A DNA stretch of 64,000 nucleotides from Zerene cesonia (GCF_012273895.1 NC_052102.1:2192917-2256916); one strand, 5' to 3'. Positions 10,654 through 21,041 are shown, numbered from the stretch's first letter. Notes: generated by a model from the letters alone, not told the origin. Numbers and translations are program-made.

Positions 10654-11726
10654 TTGCCGGTAATATGCATGGATACAAATAAACTCATCTTTTGAAAATC
10701 AATAATAAATTATATGTCTAAAAATTATCTCACCCCGACTCCTCTTTCAGCGAACGTAACTGAAAGCCAAATAATCGCCAGTGACATTCATACATCAATT
10801 ACGTGAGGCCCTCGGTCATCAATCGAAAGGTTGGGTTTTAAAACCAGACGAGCATGCAAAAAATCAATTGATAGATTATCCTCTGCACATTATCCACATC
10901 ACGGCGTGGGAACAAATAGGGACTGAATATGATGATCATGTTAGAAGTAATGAGTAAAAGGATGATCACAATCCTGACAGTATTTCTACAGAATTCTTCC
11001 TCCAATATTATCAGTTGTAGATATAGATTTCATAAACAATTGGTTAGTAGTTAATTTCCGTTGAGTCAATAGTCAATAGTACAAATAGGTATTAGGATCC
11101 TTTACGGCTAGTCCTTATTGAGACAGAAATTTGCTAGAAATTTAATGAAGACCGTCTTTAAGCAATTATTACATTCATTAATATATAACATTATAGTTAT
11201 GATTACTTGTCCATTTAAAATTCATAAAGATGTTCAGATAAAGTATGTTTAATAATAAAATTCATTAAGTCTTATTCACATATTTTTGATTTATGTTGTA
11301 TTCAATTTTATTAACTTTTAAGCACTTCTCTCTTTATACAGAAAAAGATGGAGTAATTTACTGTTTGAAACATTTTCCTCTTTAATTTAGAATAGCATTC
11401 CATGTTTAACCTAATCATAATAATTTTCAAGCGACGTTCCCAAAAATGAAGGTGTTAATTATTTTTTAATTAATTTATTTTTTGTTTCTCCATAACTCCT
11501 TCTGATGATGATGAACTGATGACTGACTGATGAAGTGACGTCGTGATTCTTTTTTGTGTAAGATACGAAAATGTTGTGATTTGGCCACTTTTTTAATGTG
11601 GAGTGGTAGATGGACGAAAGATCGACTTCAGTTAGGATTTCTTTAGGTGATCCAACAATTATTATTCTAATAATATATTAAGCACATGGCTATCTGATTA
11701 AAGTCGCTACTCTAATTTTTCAACAA
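10654..11726. other. No gene recognised
   Basis: AT-rich stretch, including a TGATGATGATGAACTGATGA low-complexity patch near 11503. No gene or mobile element recognised. Confidence 0.4.
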
Positions 11727-11736
11727 GTTAGTAGTT

Positions 11737-12080
11737 GAGAAATTTTGAAAGAATAGAAAAAATTTGATCACGAGGCAGGATTCAAACCTGCGTATCTTGC
11801 CTAACCGTAGCAACGCTTAGCCTCTCGGCCACCCGTGATCCTGCCACAGTAATCGAATTTATTCTACTCTTTCGGTTTCATGTGCCTAAGGGGCACCCCA
11901 CGCCATCTATTGAGATGATTAAGAACCATCACAACCAATACGAAACATTATTTCAATGATTACAATATTGTATCGATGGAACGCGGCCTTTGTTAAATTT
12001 AATTTTTAGTTTTATTTTTTCTATTCTTTCAAAATTTCTCATTTATAAAGCATTTCAATGCTATAAAACTAAAAATTAAA
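11737..12080 (+). mobile_element. tRNA-like retroposon copy 3, longest complete copy, 5'-inverted
   Basis: 344 bp between perfect 10-bp duplications GTTAGTAGTT (11727-11736 and 12081-12090). 11737 to about 12018 is antisense: GAGAAATTTTGAAAGAATAG, then the whole tRNA-like fold on the minus strand, then a spacer ending in AAATTTAATTTTTAGTTTTA. At about 12019 it switches to sense (TTTTTCTATTCTTTCAAAAT) and runs to ACTAAAAATTAAA. The opening and the last segment are therefore inverted repeats of about 29 bp. This is the arrangement left by twin-primed reverse transcription. Confidence 0.87.
11767..11838 (-). pseudogene. tRNA-like fold (degenerate, anticodon position GGT)
   Basis: On the minus strand: acceptor TCACGGG pairs with CTCGTGA (7 bp, one G-U), then TG, then a D arm starting GCCGAGAGG. 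The anticodon arm is TTGCT/GGCAA with loop ACGGTTA, the variable loop GATAC, and the T arm GCAGG-TTTGAAT-CCTGC (perfect stem). The total is 72 nt. Position 33 is C where U is expected, and the D stem is incomplete. It lies inside a retroposon, so I read it as an internal Pol III promoter (A box TGGCCGAGAGG, B box GGTTTGAATCC), not as a working tRNA gene. Confidence 0.72.
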
Positions 12081-12090
12081 GTTAGTAGTT

Positions 12091-12736
12091 ATTTAAAATT
12101 TATTAAAAATATATCACTTTATTTATCAATATTTTAATTGTATTTACTACCATTTTATATTAAATTCTTAAATTAAAATCGATTTGAAAAGTGTAGTAGT
12201 GGTTTTAACTGAAGTAAAAACAATTAAAAATTGATTTTCATTAAATAGTGATAGGACAGGCATTGTAAGCCATTGATTACTTATGCTAATTAAGTCTCTT
12301 AATTAAGTTGTTGTGGTTTGCGCGAGAGGTAAGTTAAGCCCCTTTATTAAATTTCTTACTGCACTCAGCTTTGTTGTAATAAACTTTATAATTAATCAGA
12401 CGAAGTAATTAAAGTTTTATTGTGTGATTACTAGGTTGGCATTACAAATGAACAATTAATGCGTCAGACTCGATATATTATTATATTTTAGGGTGTGTCT
12501 ATTATATTATATATTTATAGTAATATCGTGTATATACACATCTTTATTTTCAAATGTACATTTTTATGGTATACTATTTATATTAGTGTCAATTTAAATA
12601 TCTCCTTTTTAGTAATGTTTTTTTCTCATGTTCTGTTGGTTGCATGGAACATTTATATGAAATGGCCCCCTTCTGTGCTATATATTTTAACTCCATACTC
12701 TAGCGTTAACATTCGACATAAAGTATTTTAAATAAC
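12091..12736. other. No gene recognised
   Basis: AT-rich. The 78-codon plus-strand frame at 12495-12731 is rich in Ile, Tyr and Phe, as expected of translated AT-rich DNA. Confidence 0.4.
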
Positions 12737-12908
12737 TTTTTATACATAGAATTCTCGTGTCAAAATGGTAGTTATCATACTCCGCCGAAACGGCTGGACC
12801 GATTTTTTAGAAATTTTCGTGCAAATCGGGTAGGTCTGAAAATCAGATAACATCTATTTTTTATACCCCTAAATGATAAGGCAGAAGAACGTTTGCCGGG
12901 TCAGCTAG
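12737..12908 (+). mobile_element. Helitron, CCGGGTCAGCTAG family
   Basis: About 172 bp: 'AGAATTCTCGTGTCA' near the 5' end, 'CCGCCGAAACGGCTGGACCG', 'ATACCCCTAAATGATAAGGC', and the 3' end GTTTGCCGGGTCAGCTAG. The same blocks appear in reverse at 15992-16170. The base after CTAG is C where T is usual. Confidence 0.78.
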
Positions 12909-13523
12909 CTATACGTCACATTAAATAGTTAAATTCTTACGATGAGGCAATATACGAGTTTCAATTGCAGACGTTCAATTGATGGGCGGCCTCCAACTGA
13001 AGTACAAACAGGACAAATATCATAAAATAATATTTACAAGCCAACGCTATGACGGTTTCGCAATTAACCGAAGCCTCATCAAGCCTGCCATAAAGTTTAT
13101 CATCAAAGACAATGTTTTAGTGATTAAGGATAAGTGGTTGTAAAGAATATAGCTGTCCTATTGCTTTTACGAAACAATTGGGGATGATGGATTTATTGCG
13201 TTTACACATGAACGTTGGACATGACATGTCGTCTTACCGGGTCTTCGTTTTGAAACAATTGTCGTGGATATGAATTGCAACTGACTCTTATTTACTCCTG
13301 TATTTAATTGATTCTTAACATTTTTAATTACACGAATTTGATCCTTATATAATCTAATTGCACTGTATATTTAAAGGAAATATGTTTTCGGTTGTCGCAA
13401 CAAACGTCGGCAAATGTGCCAAGCTGTATACCTATTATTTTTTATCACCTGTTCTAAAGCCTGAATTAGATCGTTACCTAAGGGTATGGCAGGCAGTCCC
13501 TATAATATTACAATTTTTTTTTA
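12909..13523. other. No gene recognised
   Basis: Unique-looking AT-rich DNA; no supported feature. Confidence 0.4.
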
Positions 13524-13536
13524 CATTATCTTTTTA

Positions 13537-13584
13537 AATTTTAATTTTTAGTTTTTATAGCATTGAAATGCATTCAAAATTTCT
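13537..13584 (-). mobile_element. tRNA-like retroposon copy 4, 48-bp remnant
   Basis: Only 48 bp, but flanked by a perfect 13-bp duplication CATTATCTTTTTA (13524-13536 and 13585-13597). On the minus strand it reads AGAAATTTTGAA (antisense of the family's TTCAAAATTTCT), then jumps to the sense tail TGCATTTCAATGCTATAAAA and ACTAAAAATTAAA. It opens at the same internal point as copies 2, 3 and 5 and has almost nothing between the two ends. Confidence 0.85.
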
Positions 13585-13814
13585 CATTATCTTTTTACCC
13601 AATATTTAATGTGCAACAAAGAAACGATCTCCATATTGTACAGATAAACAGGGGTGTATATTAGCAATCATGATTTTGTTATTAATAATACTTCTAGATT
13701 TATTTATTATATAGACTTTACCATAATAAAAAAAACGTGTACGTAACGACTTATACCTAGGCAAGTTTCACAGTAAAGTGTACCAGAAAGTGGTATTACA
13801 TGCATAGATTGTCA

Positions 13815-14327
13815 TCACACTAATATTATAAATGTGAAAGATTGCTTAAGTGTTTGTCCATCAATCACGCTGAAGCTCCTTTAAGGATTTTCATGAAATT
13901 TGGTATACATACAGGGAATGAGCTGACTTGGGTGATAGGATACTTTTTATCCCGTTTAAATGCTCCCTTGAAATAAAACAAGAATCTTTTTTTTATGTCA
14001 TAGCGGGCAGCTGAGCTGGCGGTTCGCCTGATGGTAAACGATCACCACCGCCCATGAACATTCGCAGAGGCTTAGACCTCTGAGAATGCGCTGCCCGCTT
14101 TTAAGGGGTAAGGGATGAGGAAAGGATTGATGAATGGAAAGAAGGAATGGACTGAGAAGAGCTAGAAGAAGGAAAGAGGCCTCCGGCTCCCCCACTCACC
14201 GTACGAAACACAATAGCAAGCTATTATATCACGCAGGTTTTCTGTGGGGGTGTGGTACTTCCCCGTTGCGAGCTGGCCCAATTCCCACAAAATCTTGATA
14301 TCCGGGTGAAACCGTAGTCCAGCTTAG
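13815..14327 (+). mobile_element. Helitron split by a SINE
   Basis: Starts TCACACTAATATTATAAATG after A; blocks include 'TTGTCCATCAATCACGCTGA', 'GAGCTGACTTGGGTGATAGG' and 'AATGCTCCCTTG'. The 3' end (CTTGATATCCGGGTGAAACC...CTTAG) resumes at about 14291, after the SINE. An uninterrupted relative at 61350-61547 shows the same blocks joined directly. Confidence 0.82.
13988..14286 (-). mobile_element. Polypyrimidine SINE nested in a Helitron
   Basis: About 299 bp in minus orientation (T-run first). Flanks ACAAGAATCT (13978-13987) and ACAAAATCT (14287-14295) are a slightly decayed duplication of Helitron sequence. It contains GGCAGCTGAGCTGGCGGTTC, the stem CATTCGCAGAGG/CCTCTGAGAATG, the purine tract on the plus strand, and the 5' region GTGGGGGTGTGGTACTTCCC. 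It inserted after the Helitron did. Confidence 0.86.
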
Positions 14328-14698
14328 GCTGATTCTTAAAGCAATTATCGGCTTGGAGTTTGTTTAAGCACAATTGATACAACAAACATGCATCCTGCTG
14401 TTTGATTGTGTCGCAGTAGCCTTAGGCTTACGAGGACTGAAATAATATTAGATTCCTATTCAATTAAATGAGCTAGTATCAAAATAACAAGAGAGAGATA
14501 TTGCCTAAACTAATAATGGTTGATAAAGATTCTTAGAAGTTAAAACAGTTCGTTATGTAAGGTTAGTTATTTGTTTTTATGTGTGTGATATGTAATTGAC
14601 AAGAGGAGATTGGATTTTTTTTTGTGTAAACTAGTTGCCAAAAAATTTCTCTATTCAATTAAACATTATATTTCAACAACCTTAATGTAGCTACACGG
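14328..14698. other. No gene recognised
   Basis: AT-rich sequence with no recognised element. Confidence 0.4.
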
Positions 14699-14707
14699 CA
14701 CATGCAG

Positions 14708-15009
14708 GCTTTCATTATCATCATCAAAATCATCAGCCCATATATGTTCCCACTGCTGGGACAAAGGCCCTGCTATGAGGGTTCAGGCCATAATCCACCA
14801 CGCTGGCCAAGTGCGGGTTGGCAGATGTCACATGTCATCGAACTTTTGATTCTTGGACATGCCGGTTTCCTCACAATGTTTTCCTTCACCGTTTTAAGCA
14901 GTGGTGATATTATCCACATGTGCAGATAAATTAAAAAATTAATTTATTTCCTGCACGCTCGCCCGGTCTCGAACCCCGACTTATCGATTTTGAAGTCCGA
15001 GGTTCTCAC
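14708..15009 (-). mobile_element. tRNA-derived SINE, GATGAT-tailed family
   Basis: Minus orientation. The sense strand runs from GTGGTGAGAACCTCGGACTT through a B-box-like GGGTTCGAGACC, GCGAGCGTGCAGGAAATAAA, TGTGGATAATATCACCACTG, AACCGGCATGTCCAAGAATC and GGTGGATTATGGCCTGAACC to CATATATGGGCTGATGATTT. CACATGCAG occurs on both sides (14699-14707 and 15010-15018), but part of it may belong to the SINE head. A better copy lies at 37059-37361. SINEs of this kind are common in moths. Confidence 0.85.
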
Positions 15010-15018
15010 CACATGCAG

Positions 15019-15688
15019 TCATTAAAGAAGAAGAAATATGCAAACAAATGTACCTAGTATTTATTGCAGTGTCAATCATAATAAGTTTAGATATATAAAC
15101 ATTACTTTACATTTAATACATAATGTTCTAACCATTTTATATTTTTCTCTTTATAAATAAAAAGCAGATTCTAGGATGTTTATTATTGCAAACAATTGGT
15201 TGGGAGAATGGGGAAAAGAAAATTTTATCATGTAAATTTATGTAAAATACCTTCTCATGAATTTCAAAAGATCTCTTCCAACACACATTTCAAATACTTC
15301 ATAGACAGAATGGATACCAAACTTTTCTCTCGCGGCTTTGCCCGCGAAACCAAAGGAATTTTTATGAGATAAGAGTTTCAACATAATGAAAAGCCTATGA
15401 CGCTCTCTAGCCTTCTGTCTCTAAAAACAGAACAAACACATAATGAAAGACAGATAAAAAAACAAACTTTCGCGTTTAAAACATTAACAAGGAGCCAAAG
15501 AACTAATGAAGAGCTCTTTTCAAAAAGTTTTTGGTCAAAGAAGTATAATATAATATATGGGGTCAGCTCGGGATCTCGAGAGAATTACTAATCTTTCGTA
15601 AAATAATTTTCAAATCATTCTTTCAATCAATAGGGACCTATATTTTAATATATCGTTCAGTATTTAGTAGAAATCCTTGTAGTTAATA
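15019..15688. other. No gene recognised
   Basis: AT-rich. A GC-rich hairpin-like patch at 15327-15349 (TCGCGGCTTTGCCCGCGA) may be a relic of a Helitron 3' end. Confidence 0.4.
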
Positions 15689-15890
15689 ACCTACTAATAT
15701 TATATATGCAAAAATTTGTAAGGATGTGTGTCTGTTTGTTTTATCTTTTTAACGCAAAAACTACTGAACCGATTGCAATGAAATTTGGTACGTAGACAGC
15801 TGGACAACTGGAATAACATACAGGCAACTTCCTTTCCGATATTCCTACGGGATATGGACTTACGCGGGTGAAATCGCGGGGCGCAGCTAG
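15689..15890 (+). mobile_element. Helitron, main family
   Basis: About 202 bp: CCTACTAATATTATATATGC at the 5' end (TC has become AC), the interior AAAAACTACTGAACCGATTG and TGGACAACTGGAATAACAT, and the 3' end GGGGCGCAGCTAG|T. Confidence 0.86.
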
Positions 15891-15991
15891 TAGGTTTATA
15901 GTTATGCAAATGACATTAATGAATGAATATGATTGATTGAAATTCAACAAAAACAACACACAAGGTGTTCTTAGCGTTATTTATAATATTA

Positions 15992-16170
15992 CTATTTGAC
16001 CCGGCAAACGCTATTCTGCCTTACTCTTATCATTTAGGGGTATGAAAAATATATGTTGGCCGATTCTCAGACATACACAATATGCACACAAAATTTCATC
16101 AAGTCTCGATCCAGCCGTTTCGGAGGAGTTTGGTAACTAAAATTGTTACACGGGAATTTTATATATAAGA
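15992..16170 (-). mobile_element. Helitron, CCGGGTCAGCTAG family (reverse)
   Basis: Reverse of the element at 12737-12908: TTGACCCGGCAAACGCTATT, TCATTTAGGGGTATGAAAAA, CCAGCCGTTTCGGAGGAGTT and ACACGGGAATTTTATATATA followed by AGA|T. The terminal CTAG has decayed to CTAT. Confidence 0.78.
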
Positions 16171-16920
16171 TATTGCATTGAATGAATATTTTAATACATA
16201 TATTACGAAAACAGAATACAAGGTCTAAAATTGTTTTCATTTGAATTAAAATAGCTTTATTTAACACCGTAAATACTGGACAAAATATTCAAATAGCATA
16301 ATACCCTGTAAGCGCACATAAAAGCGGACTTATTATAATATTAGCATTTATTAATATTTCCCTCCCATTGTGTAGGTTTCGAGCCCTTACCGTGAACAAA
16401 TATGGCCGACGTAATACGTTATAAATATTAATGTTTTTTTTCTTCACCGCGATGTTATTTATATGTAAAAGATTTTTAAAGGTTGATTACAAGTCTTAAA
16501 GAAAGCTTGGTGCTTGTTGTAAATGCTTTACGAAAGTTTAAGTTTTTTCACTAATTAATCCTACAGGAATGACAAATTTATTCTGAATTTACTATTTAAA
16601 AGATAATCTAAGTTTTAGTACGTTAGCTCCTACAAGATCTAAGTTTCCAATATGTTGGTACTTACAAGTTTTTTTAACCACTCTGAACATCAGTTTTGAA
16701 TACTTATCAAATACTCCAAATATTGTTTAGTTATACTTGATACAAGTTTTATACTTTCACTACATTTAAAACAATTAATAAAATAACTTCCTACCTTTCA
16801 AAAAGCTTTCTAACAATTTATCTTATAATGTGGTATATTAAATTATTTGCCAAACATCAATTATCGTAGGTATAATAGCTTTTAAGATACTTGGGTCATA
16901 ACATCTGGAAACACTCATTA
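16171..16920. other. No gene recognised
   Basis: AT-rich unique sequence. Confidence 0.4.
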
Positions 16921-16966
16921 CTTGCGCTTACCATCAGGCGTCCCACCAGCTCCATTGCCGAATGTG

Positions 16967-17030
<64 letters not shown>
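16921..17030 (+). mobile_element. Severely 5'-truncated SINE with 60-nt poly(A)
   Basis: Only the last 50 nt of the polypyrimidine SINE remain (GCTTACCATCAGGCGTCCCA, CCAGCTCCATTGCCGAATGT, GACAT), followed by an uninterrupted run of 60 A (16971-17030). No flanking duplication is evident. A pure tail this long suggests recent insertion. Confidence 0.8.
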
Positions 17031-17032
<2 letters not shown>

Positions 17033-17351
17033 CTGTTATCGGTTTTACCGAAATAATTACTGTGTTCTGACGCCTAATTGAATTCTATGTTCCTGGTAAA
17101 GAAACCTGGGAAAGAGAGGCGAAAGTGGGGATATGCCGACTTTTAATAAATATAGCATTTTGAAAATTTTAATTTTTGGCTGGCTATGTATACATTTTTA
17201 ATACATTTAAGTTCATATTTGTATAAATCAAACATGAACTTATAACTTTAAATATTTGTGAATCAGTTGTATGTTTCGGTGTATTTATTCAACTCAACAG
17301 TTAAGCTTAAATATATATTTTTATATTATATTATTCAATATTTCGTTTCAG
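17031..17351. other. No gene recognised; possible intron 3' end
   Basis: AT-rich sequence ending in a T-rich stretch and TTTCGTTTCAG, a good insect splice-acceptor context for the candidate microexon that follows. Confidence 0.3.
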
Positions 17352-17381
17352 GTAATAACTCGTCATTATTCTGCAATCAAT
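17352..17381 (+). other. Candidate 30-nt microexon
   Basis: Thirty bases lie between a strong acceptor (TTTCGTTTCAG, ending 17351) and a strong donor (GTAAGTATATT, from 17382). The length is a multiple of three. Read in phase 0 it gives VITRHYSAIN, with no stop; phase 2 is also open. No flanking exons are visible, so the host gene, if any, lies outside or is not recognised. Chance pairing of splice-like signals in AT-rich DNA is the main alternative. Confidence 0.25.
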
Positions 17382-17387
17382 GTAAGT

Positions 17388-18132
17388 ATATTATTTAATC
17401 TATACCAGCAGTCCATCATCGTTCCAGACGATTATTGAATAAATTATTGCAAGTGCTACTAAATAAAAAATACCGAAAACCCAACATTCTACCTTTTCAT
17501 TTAAGATCATGACACTAAAATATATTTAGTATAATTTGCCAACAACTTATTAATGTATTTAAAAAGTGACATCTATTGGATAAAGCCTGAACTACAACAC
17601 TGAACGTGTTCACAAGCATAGGCCCAAGAGCTGGTACAGTTTCTTATTGTATTACTTCAGGTAATGTTCGCTAGATGGCAGGCATATAGATTTAGGTAAC
17701 TTGGATAAATAAGCATTTAATATAAATTCGTCTTCTTTTCGGTTCTATATCCTATTGTTTTTATTTTGATCACGATAATTTAAGTTTTAAATTTTTTAGT
17801 TTGACATACAAATATATTATAAATAACATAAATTTTAAAACTTCAAGCTACACATACCAGGAGGAAAGTTTCTGCGCTTGCGTGAAATTTGCTCCGCCCT
17901 TAACTTTGATATCGCGCTGTCCCTTACTTTCTAAATTCTAAACAACGATGTACATTTATGTTCGCCTAGTATCAAGTAGACATTTTCCGCTCTAATCGGG
18001 ATATCCAGGGAGTCTATCCGCGAATTAGATTTTCCATCATCCATTTTCCCCGTTCCATCATAATCCGCAAGTGAGAATATCCGTTTCCGAAAAGTTCTTT
18101 CAGGTTTTCATATATCCTTGACAGTTATGCTC
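17388..18132. other. No gene recognised; less AT-rich patch
   Basis: 17860-18070 is less AT-rich than its surroundings (CTTGCGTGAAATTTGCTCCG, GATATCGCGCTGTCCC) but has stops in the frames checked and no family I recognise. Confidence 0.35.
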
Positions 18133-18205
18133 CCCTAGTACATTTTCTTGTAGCGCTGAAGCCTGCTACGAAAGCTGCTACGGCGTAGCTTTAGTGGGAG
18201 CTTTT
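18133..18205. repeat. Unclassified repeat, copy A
   Basis: CTAGTACATTTTCTTGTAGC, GCTGAAGCCTGCTACGAA and GGCGTAGCTTTAGTGGGAGC. The first two blocks recur, diverged, at 18464-18571. GTAGC/GCTAC is iterated within it. It could be debris of an unnamed transposon. Confidence 0.5.
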
Positions 18206-18463
18206 GGTATTTTAATAAAAATTGTTTAACTTAAATTCCGTTTTGGTCACACAATAAAAAATTTATTTATTAAAACCGTTGTATTTGTAAATATTTCAGT
18301 ATTTTCAATGGACATTAAATTAAAAATAAATGAGTAGAGATTAATAACAAAACGTATTAAATTCATATTGTTCAAAATCGCAAACGACCCATCGATACCT
18401 GAAATTCATTTTCATACTGAAACAAACCGATCCATTTCTCGACCCCCATACGGATTATGTGAG

Positions 18464-18571
18464 CCTGGTACTTTTTCCTTGTAGCGATAAAGCCTGCTAC
18501 AATGATTATGCGTAGCTGTGAGCGTAGGCAACGTAGACATCCGTAGGCTCCCACTATGCTACGAAATTTAT
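18464..18571. repeat. Unclassified repeat, copy B
   Basis: CTGGTACTTTTTCCTTGTAG, CGATAAAGCCTGCTACAATG and, further on, TCCGTAGGCTCCCACTATGC. It is related to 18133-18205 in the same orientation. The 98-codon minus-strand open frame spanning it (18372-18668) resembles no known family. Confidence 0.5.
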
Positions 18572-21041
18572 TGGTTATGAATCTTAGGGTTTGTTTCTTA
18601 AAATAAACTGAATTATCCAACGACTGAAACGAAAAAAGGGTGACGTTATAACCTATTTTTGCATTCATCGTTAATAGCCTTTATTTATCTACTACTGGAA
18701 AAACACCTCTCCTGTGGTACGCTACTGAGCGCGGTGGTTAGCTCTTTGCTGCTTTTTCATTAACTATTTTGATATTACGCTATTTAAACATATTGAAAGA
18801 AATTGCGAAATACGTTTAATATGTTATTTTTATCTATAATAAAGTTTATGGAATTAATATTACATGTAATGTGATAAAATGATAAGGTCGTATGATAGAT
18901 ATAAAACATCCATTTTGCGATCGAACCCGCGGCCGGAAAGCTAGTGTTCTATAACTCAGTGTTTATCATAAAAACAAATACTAAAACCTATCATAATAGC
19001 TATTCCGGACGCGTTCGACGCATAAACTTTGAGATGTTGAGACACTATTAAACTCCCATTTTCACCTGCAAAAAAATAGCTTTATTGTCCCAAACGTATT
19101 TCTACGTGATGTGAATTATACAGCTACATAAGTGTCTGATATATTTTCTTGTCAAAAATATGATGAAAGGTTTCATATCACATAAAATACACTGCAAAAA
19201 TATGCCTGCTTTATAGAACCGCCGCAGTAATCTTAGCTAACAGTTCTGAGCTTTTCTAATCGTTGTCTAAAAGAAAATCTTTGCTTAAGTGCTAGGTGCA
19301 TTGATTAGAAGTAAAAGCTTGCCATATATCAAGGCTTTCTATGACAATTGCAATATGTGCGACCACTGCAAAATTCGTGGAATTAAATACATATCGCTAG
19401 CAGCGTTTATAACGTTTATCTAATATACTGTTATATATTGTTTTGGATAATACTCTTAACAATTAATTTAATTCCTTCATAAATTAGCTCAACCAATGAT
19501 GGATATTATGTTAACAAAATAACATGTCACTTCATATTTAAATTGTTCATATGATAAAATATAAAATGCCATCAATAAATATTTCATTCGATAAAATATC
19601 TTTAAAAACACACGGCATTAATAGTTCATTGCTTTAAACGAAACAACAATTTTTCAATAATATTACCACCAGCTTCTATAAGCCTAAAGACATTATTATG
19701 ATAACATGATTATAACATTTCTTTTAGATTATTTTTATGTGGGATAATTGTATAAGTGGTATTATCGTTAAAGTTGTTAAAACAAATACATAAGATAAGA
19801 TGATTTAATGTAATTGCTGTAGTTTAAATGTTATAACATTGTATATGTTAAACATCATCATCAACATAAATGTTAAACATGTATTTGTTGTTGGTGTTTC
19901 ATAAAATTAAATTAATAAATGATGTGATACTACATAATTGTATTAACTCTAGTTTCATACTGATAGCGCATACCTTTTGAAAGATATAAGAACTATCTTA
20001 AGGGGCCAGGTATAATTTGTTCGTTGTTTTTGCGTGCTCAGAGTTAAGCTAACCCACTCATACATTTCGTTAAGAATTTGCATCTTAAATGAAATCCTGA
20101 CCCTTTTAGAAATCCGCGATTGAATTGTTTCAAGTAATCTGTTTAAGTATAGATGAGAGAGAATTTGTTATATTTTATGCGAGATTGGGCAAGCATTATG
20201 GCATCGCTTCGACTTATGAAAATAGATATGCATGGTCTAGAGTGGAGCAAAAGTTATACAGTTTTTAAATTTTTTATTCTATAAAAATACAAACTTCATA
20301 CAGATATCACTTATTTACTATTAGAGCAAATTTTTAATTCTTCTGGAATGAGTTATTTCGAAATGAAAACCCCCAATTACTGACGTAACAATTTATGAAA
20401 GTATTAATCTTCAATTATGGCAATATATTACTCGTATTAATAAATAAAAAAATGGATCTCCTCTCCTTCTTCCTGTTCCTCCTTTCTCCTTCTCCTTTTC
20501 TACCACAAATAAAATTATAGATTATAATTTTGTTTCGTACCTTTATTTCAATCTCTATTAAACTAAAATTACTCATAGAAGCGTGTTCACAGATATAGTT
20601 TCCGATCGATATAGCATGTATTTAGCTAACGGTTGTAAATTTTATAAACATATTATTATATATAAGTATCCGAATTCTCAAAACATCCGGCTATCCGGAT
20701 TACAAATTATACTGAATATCCGGAATGTGATATCCAGTTAAACAGTCACCCGTTTCATCGCTTTGTATATTACATGTAGATGTATATAAAATTATATGTA
20801 GATACGAAGGACAGATCGTAGACAAAATATCGCCTGCAATAATGTTTGACCTTGTTTTGTATAGTGTCATTATTATTTTTCTTCATAATGATACTCGTTT
20901 AGAGCGACCCAAATTATTTTGTTTTGACCTGAAGCATTATAAAGAAACACGCTGGAACTATCTATTATAACCTCCGCATAATTCGAAATAGATTACGTAC
21001 TCCGGATTGTTTATACAGACGGCTTGTTAAATATTGTTTTA
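18572..21041. other. No gene recognised
   Basis: About 2.5 kb of AT-rich DNA with no open frame worth noting. There is a C/T-rich patch at 20457-20502. Confidence 0.5.

Noticed and set aside
18372..18668. 98-codon minus-strand open frame
   Set aside because: It overlaps the unclassified repeat at 18464-18571 and has no recognisable family.
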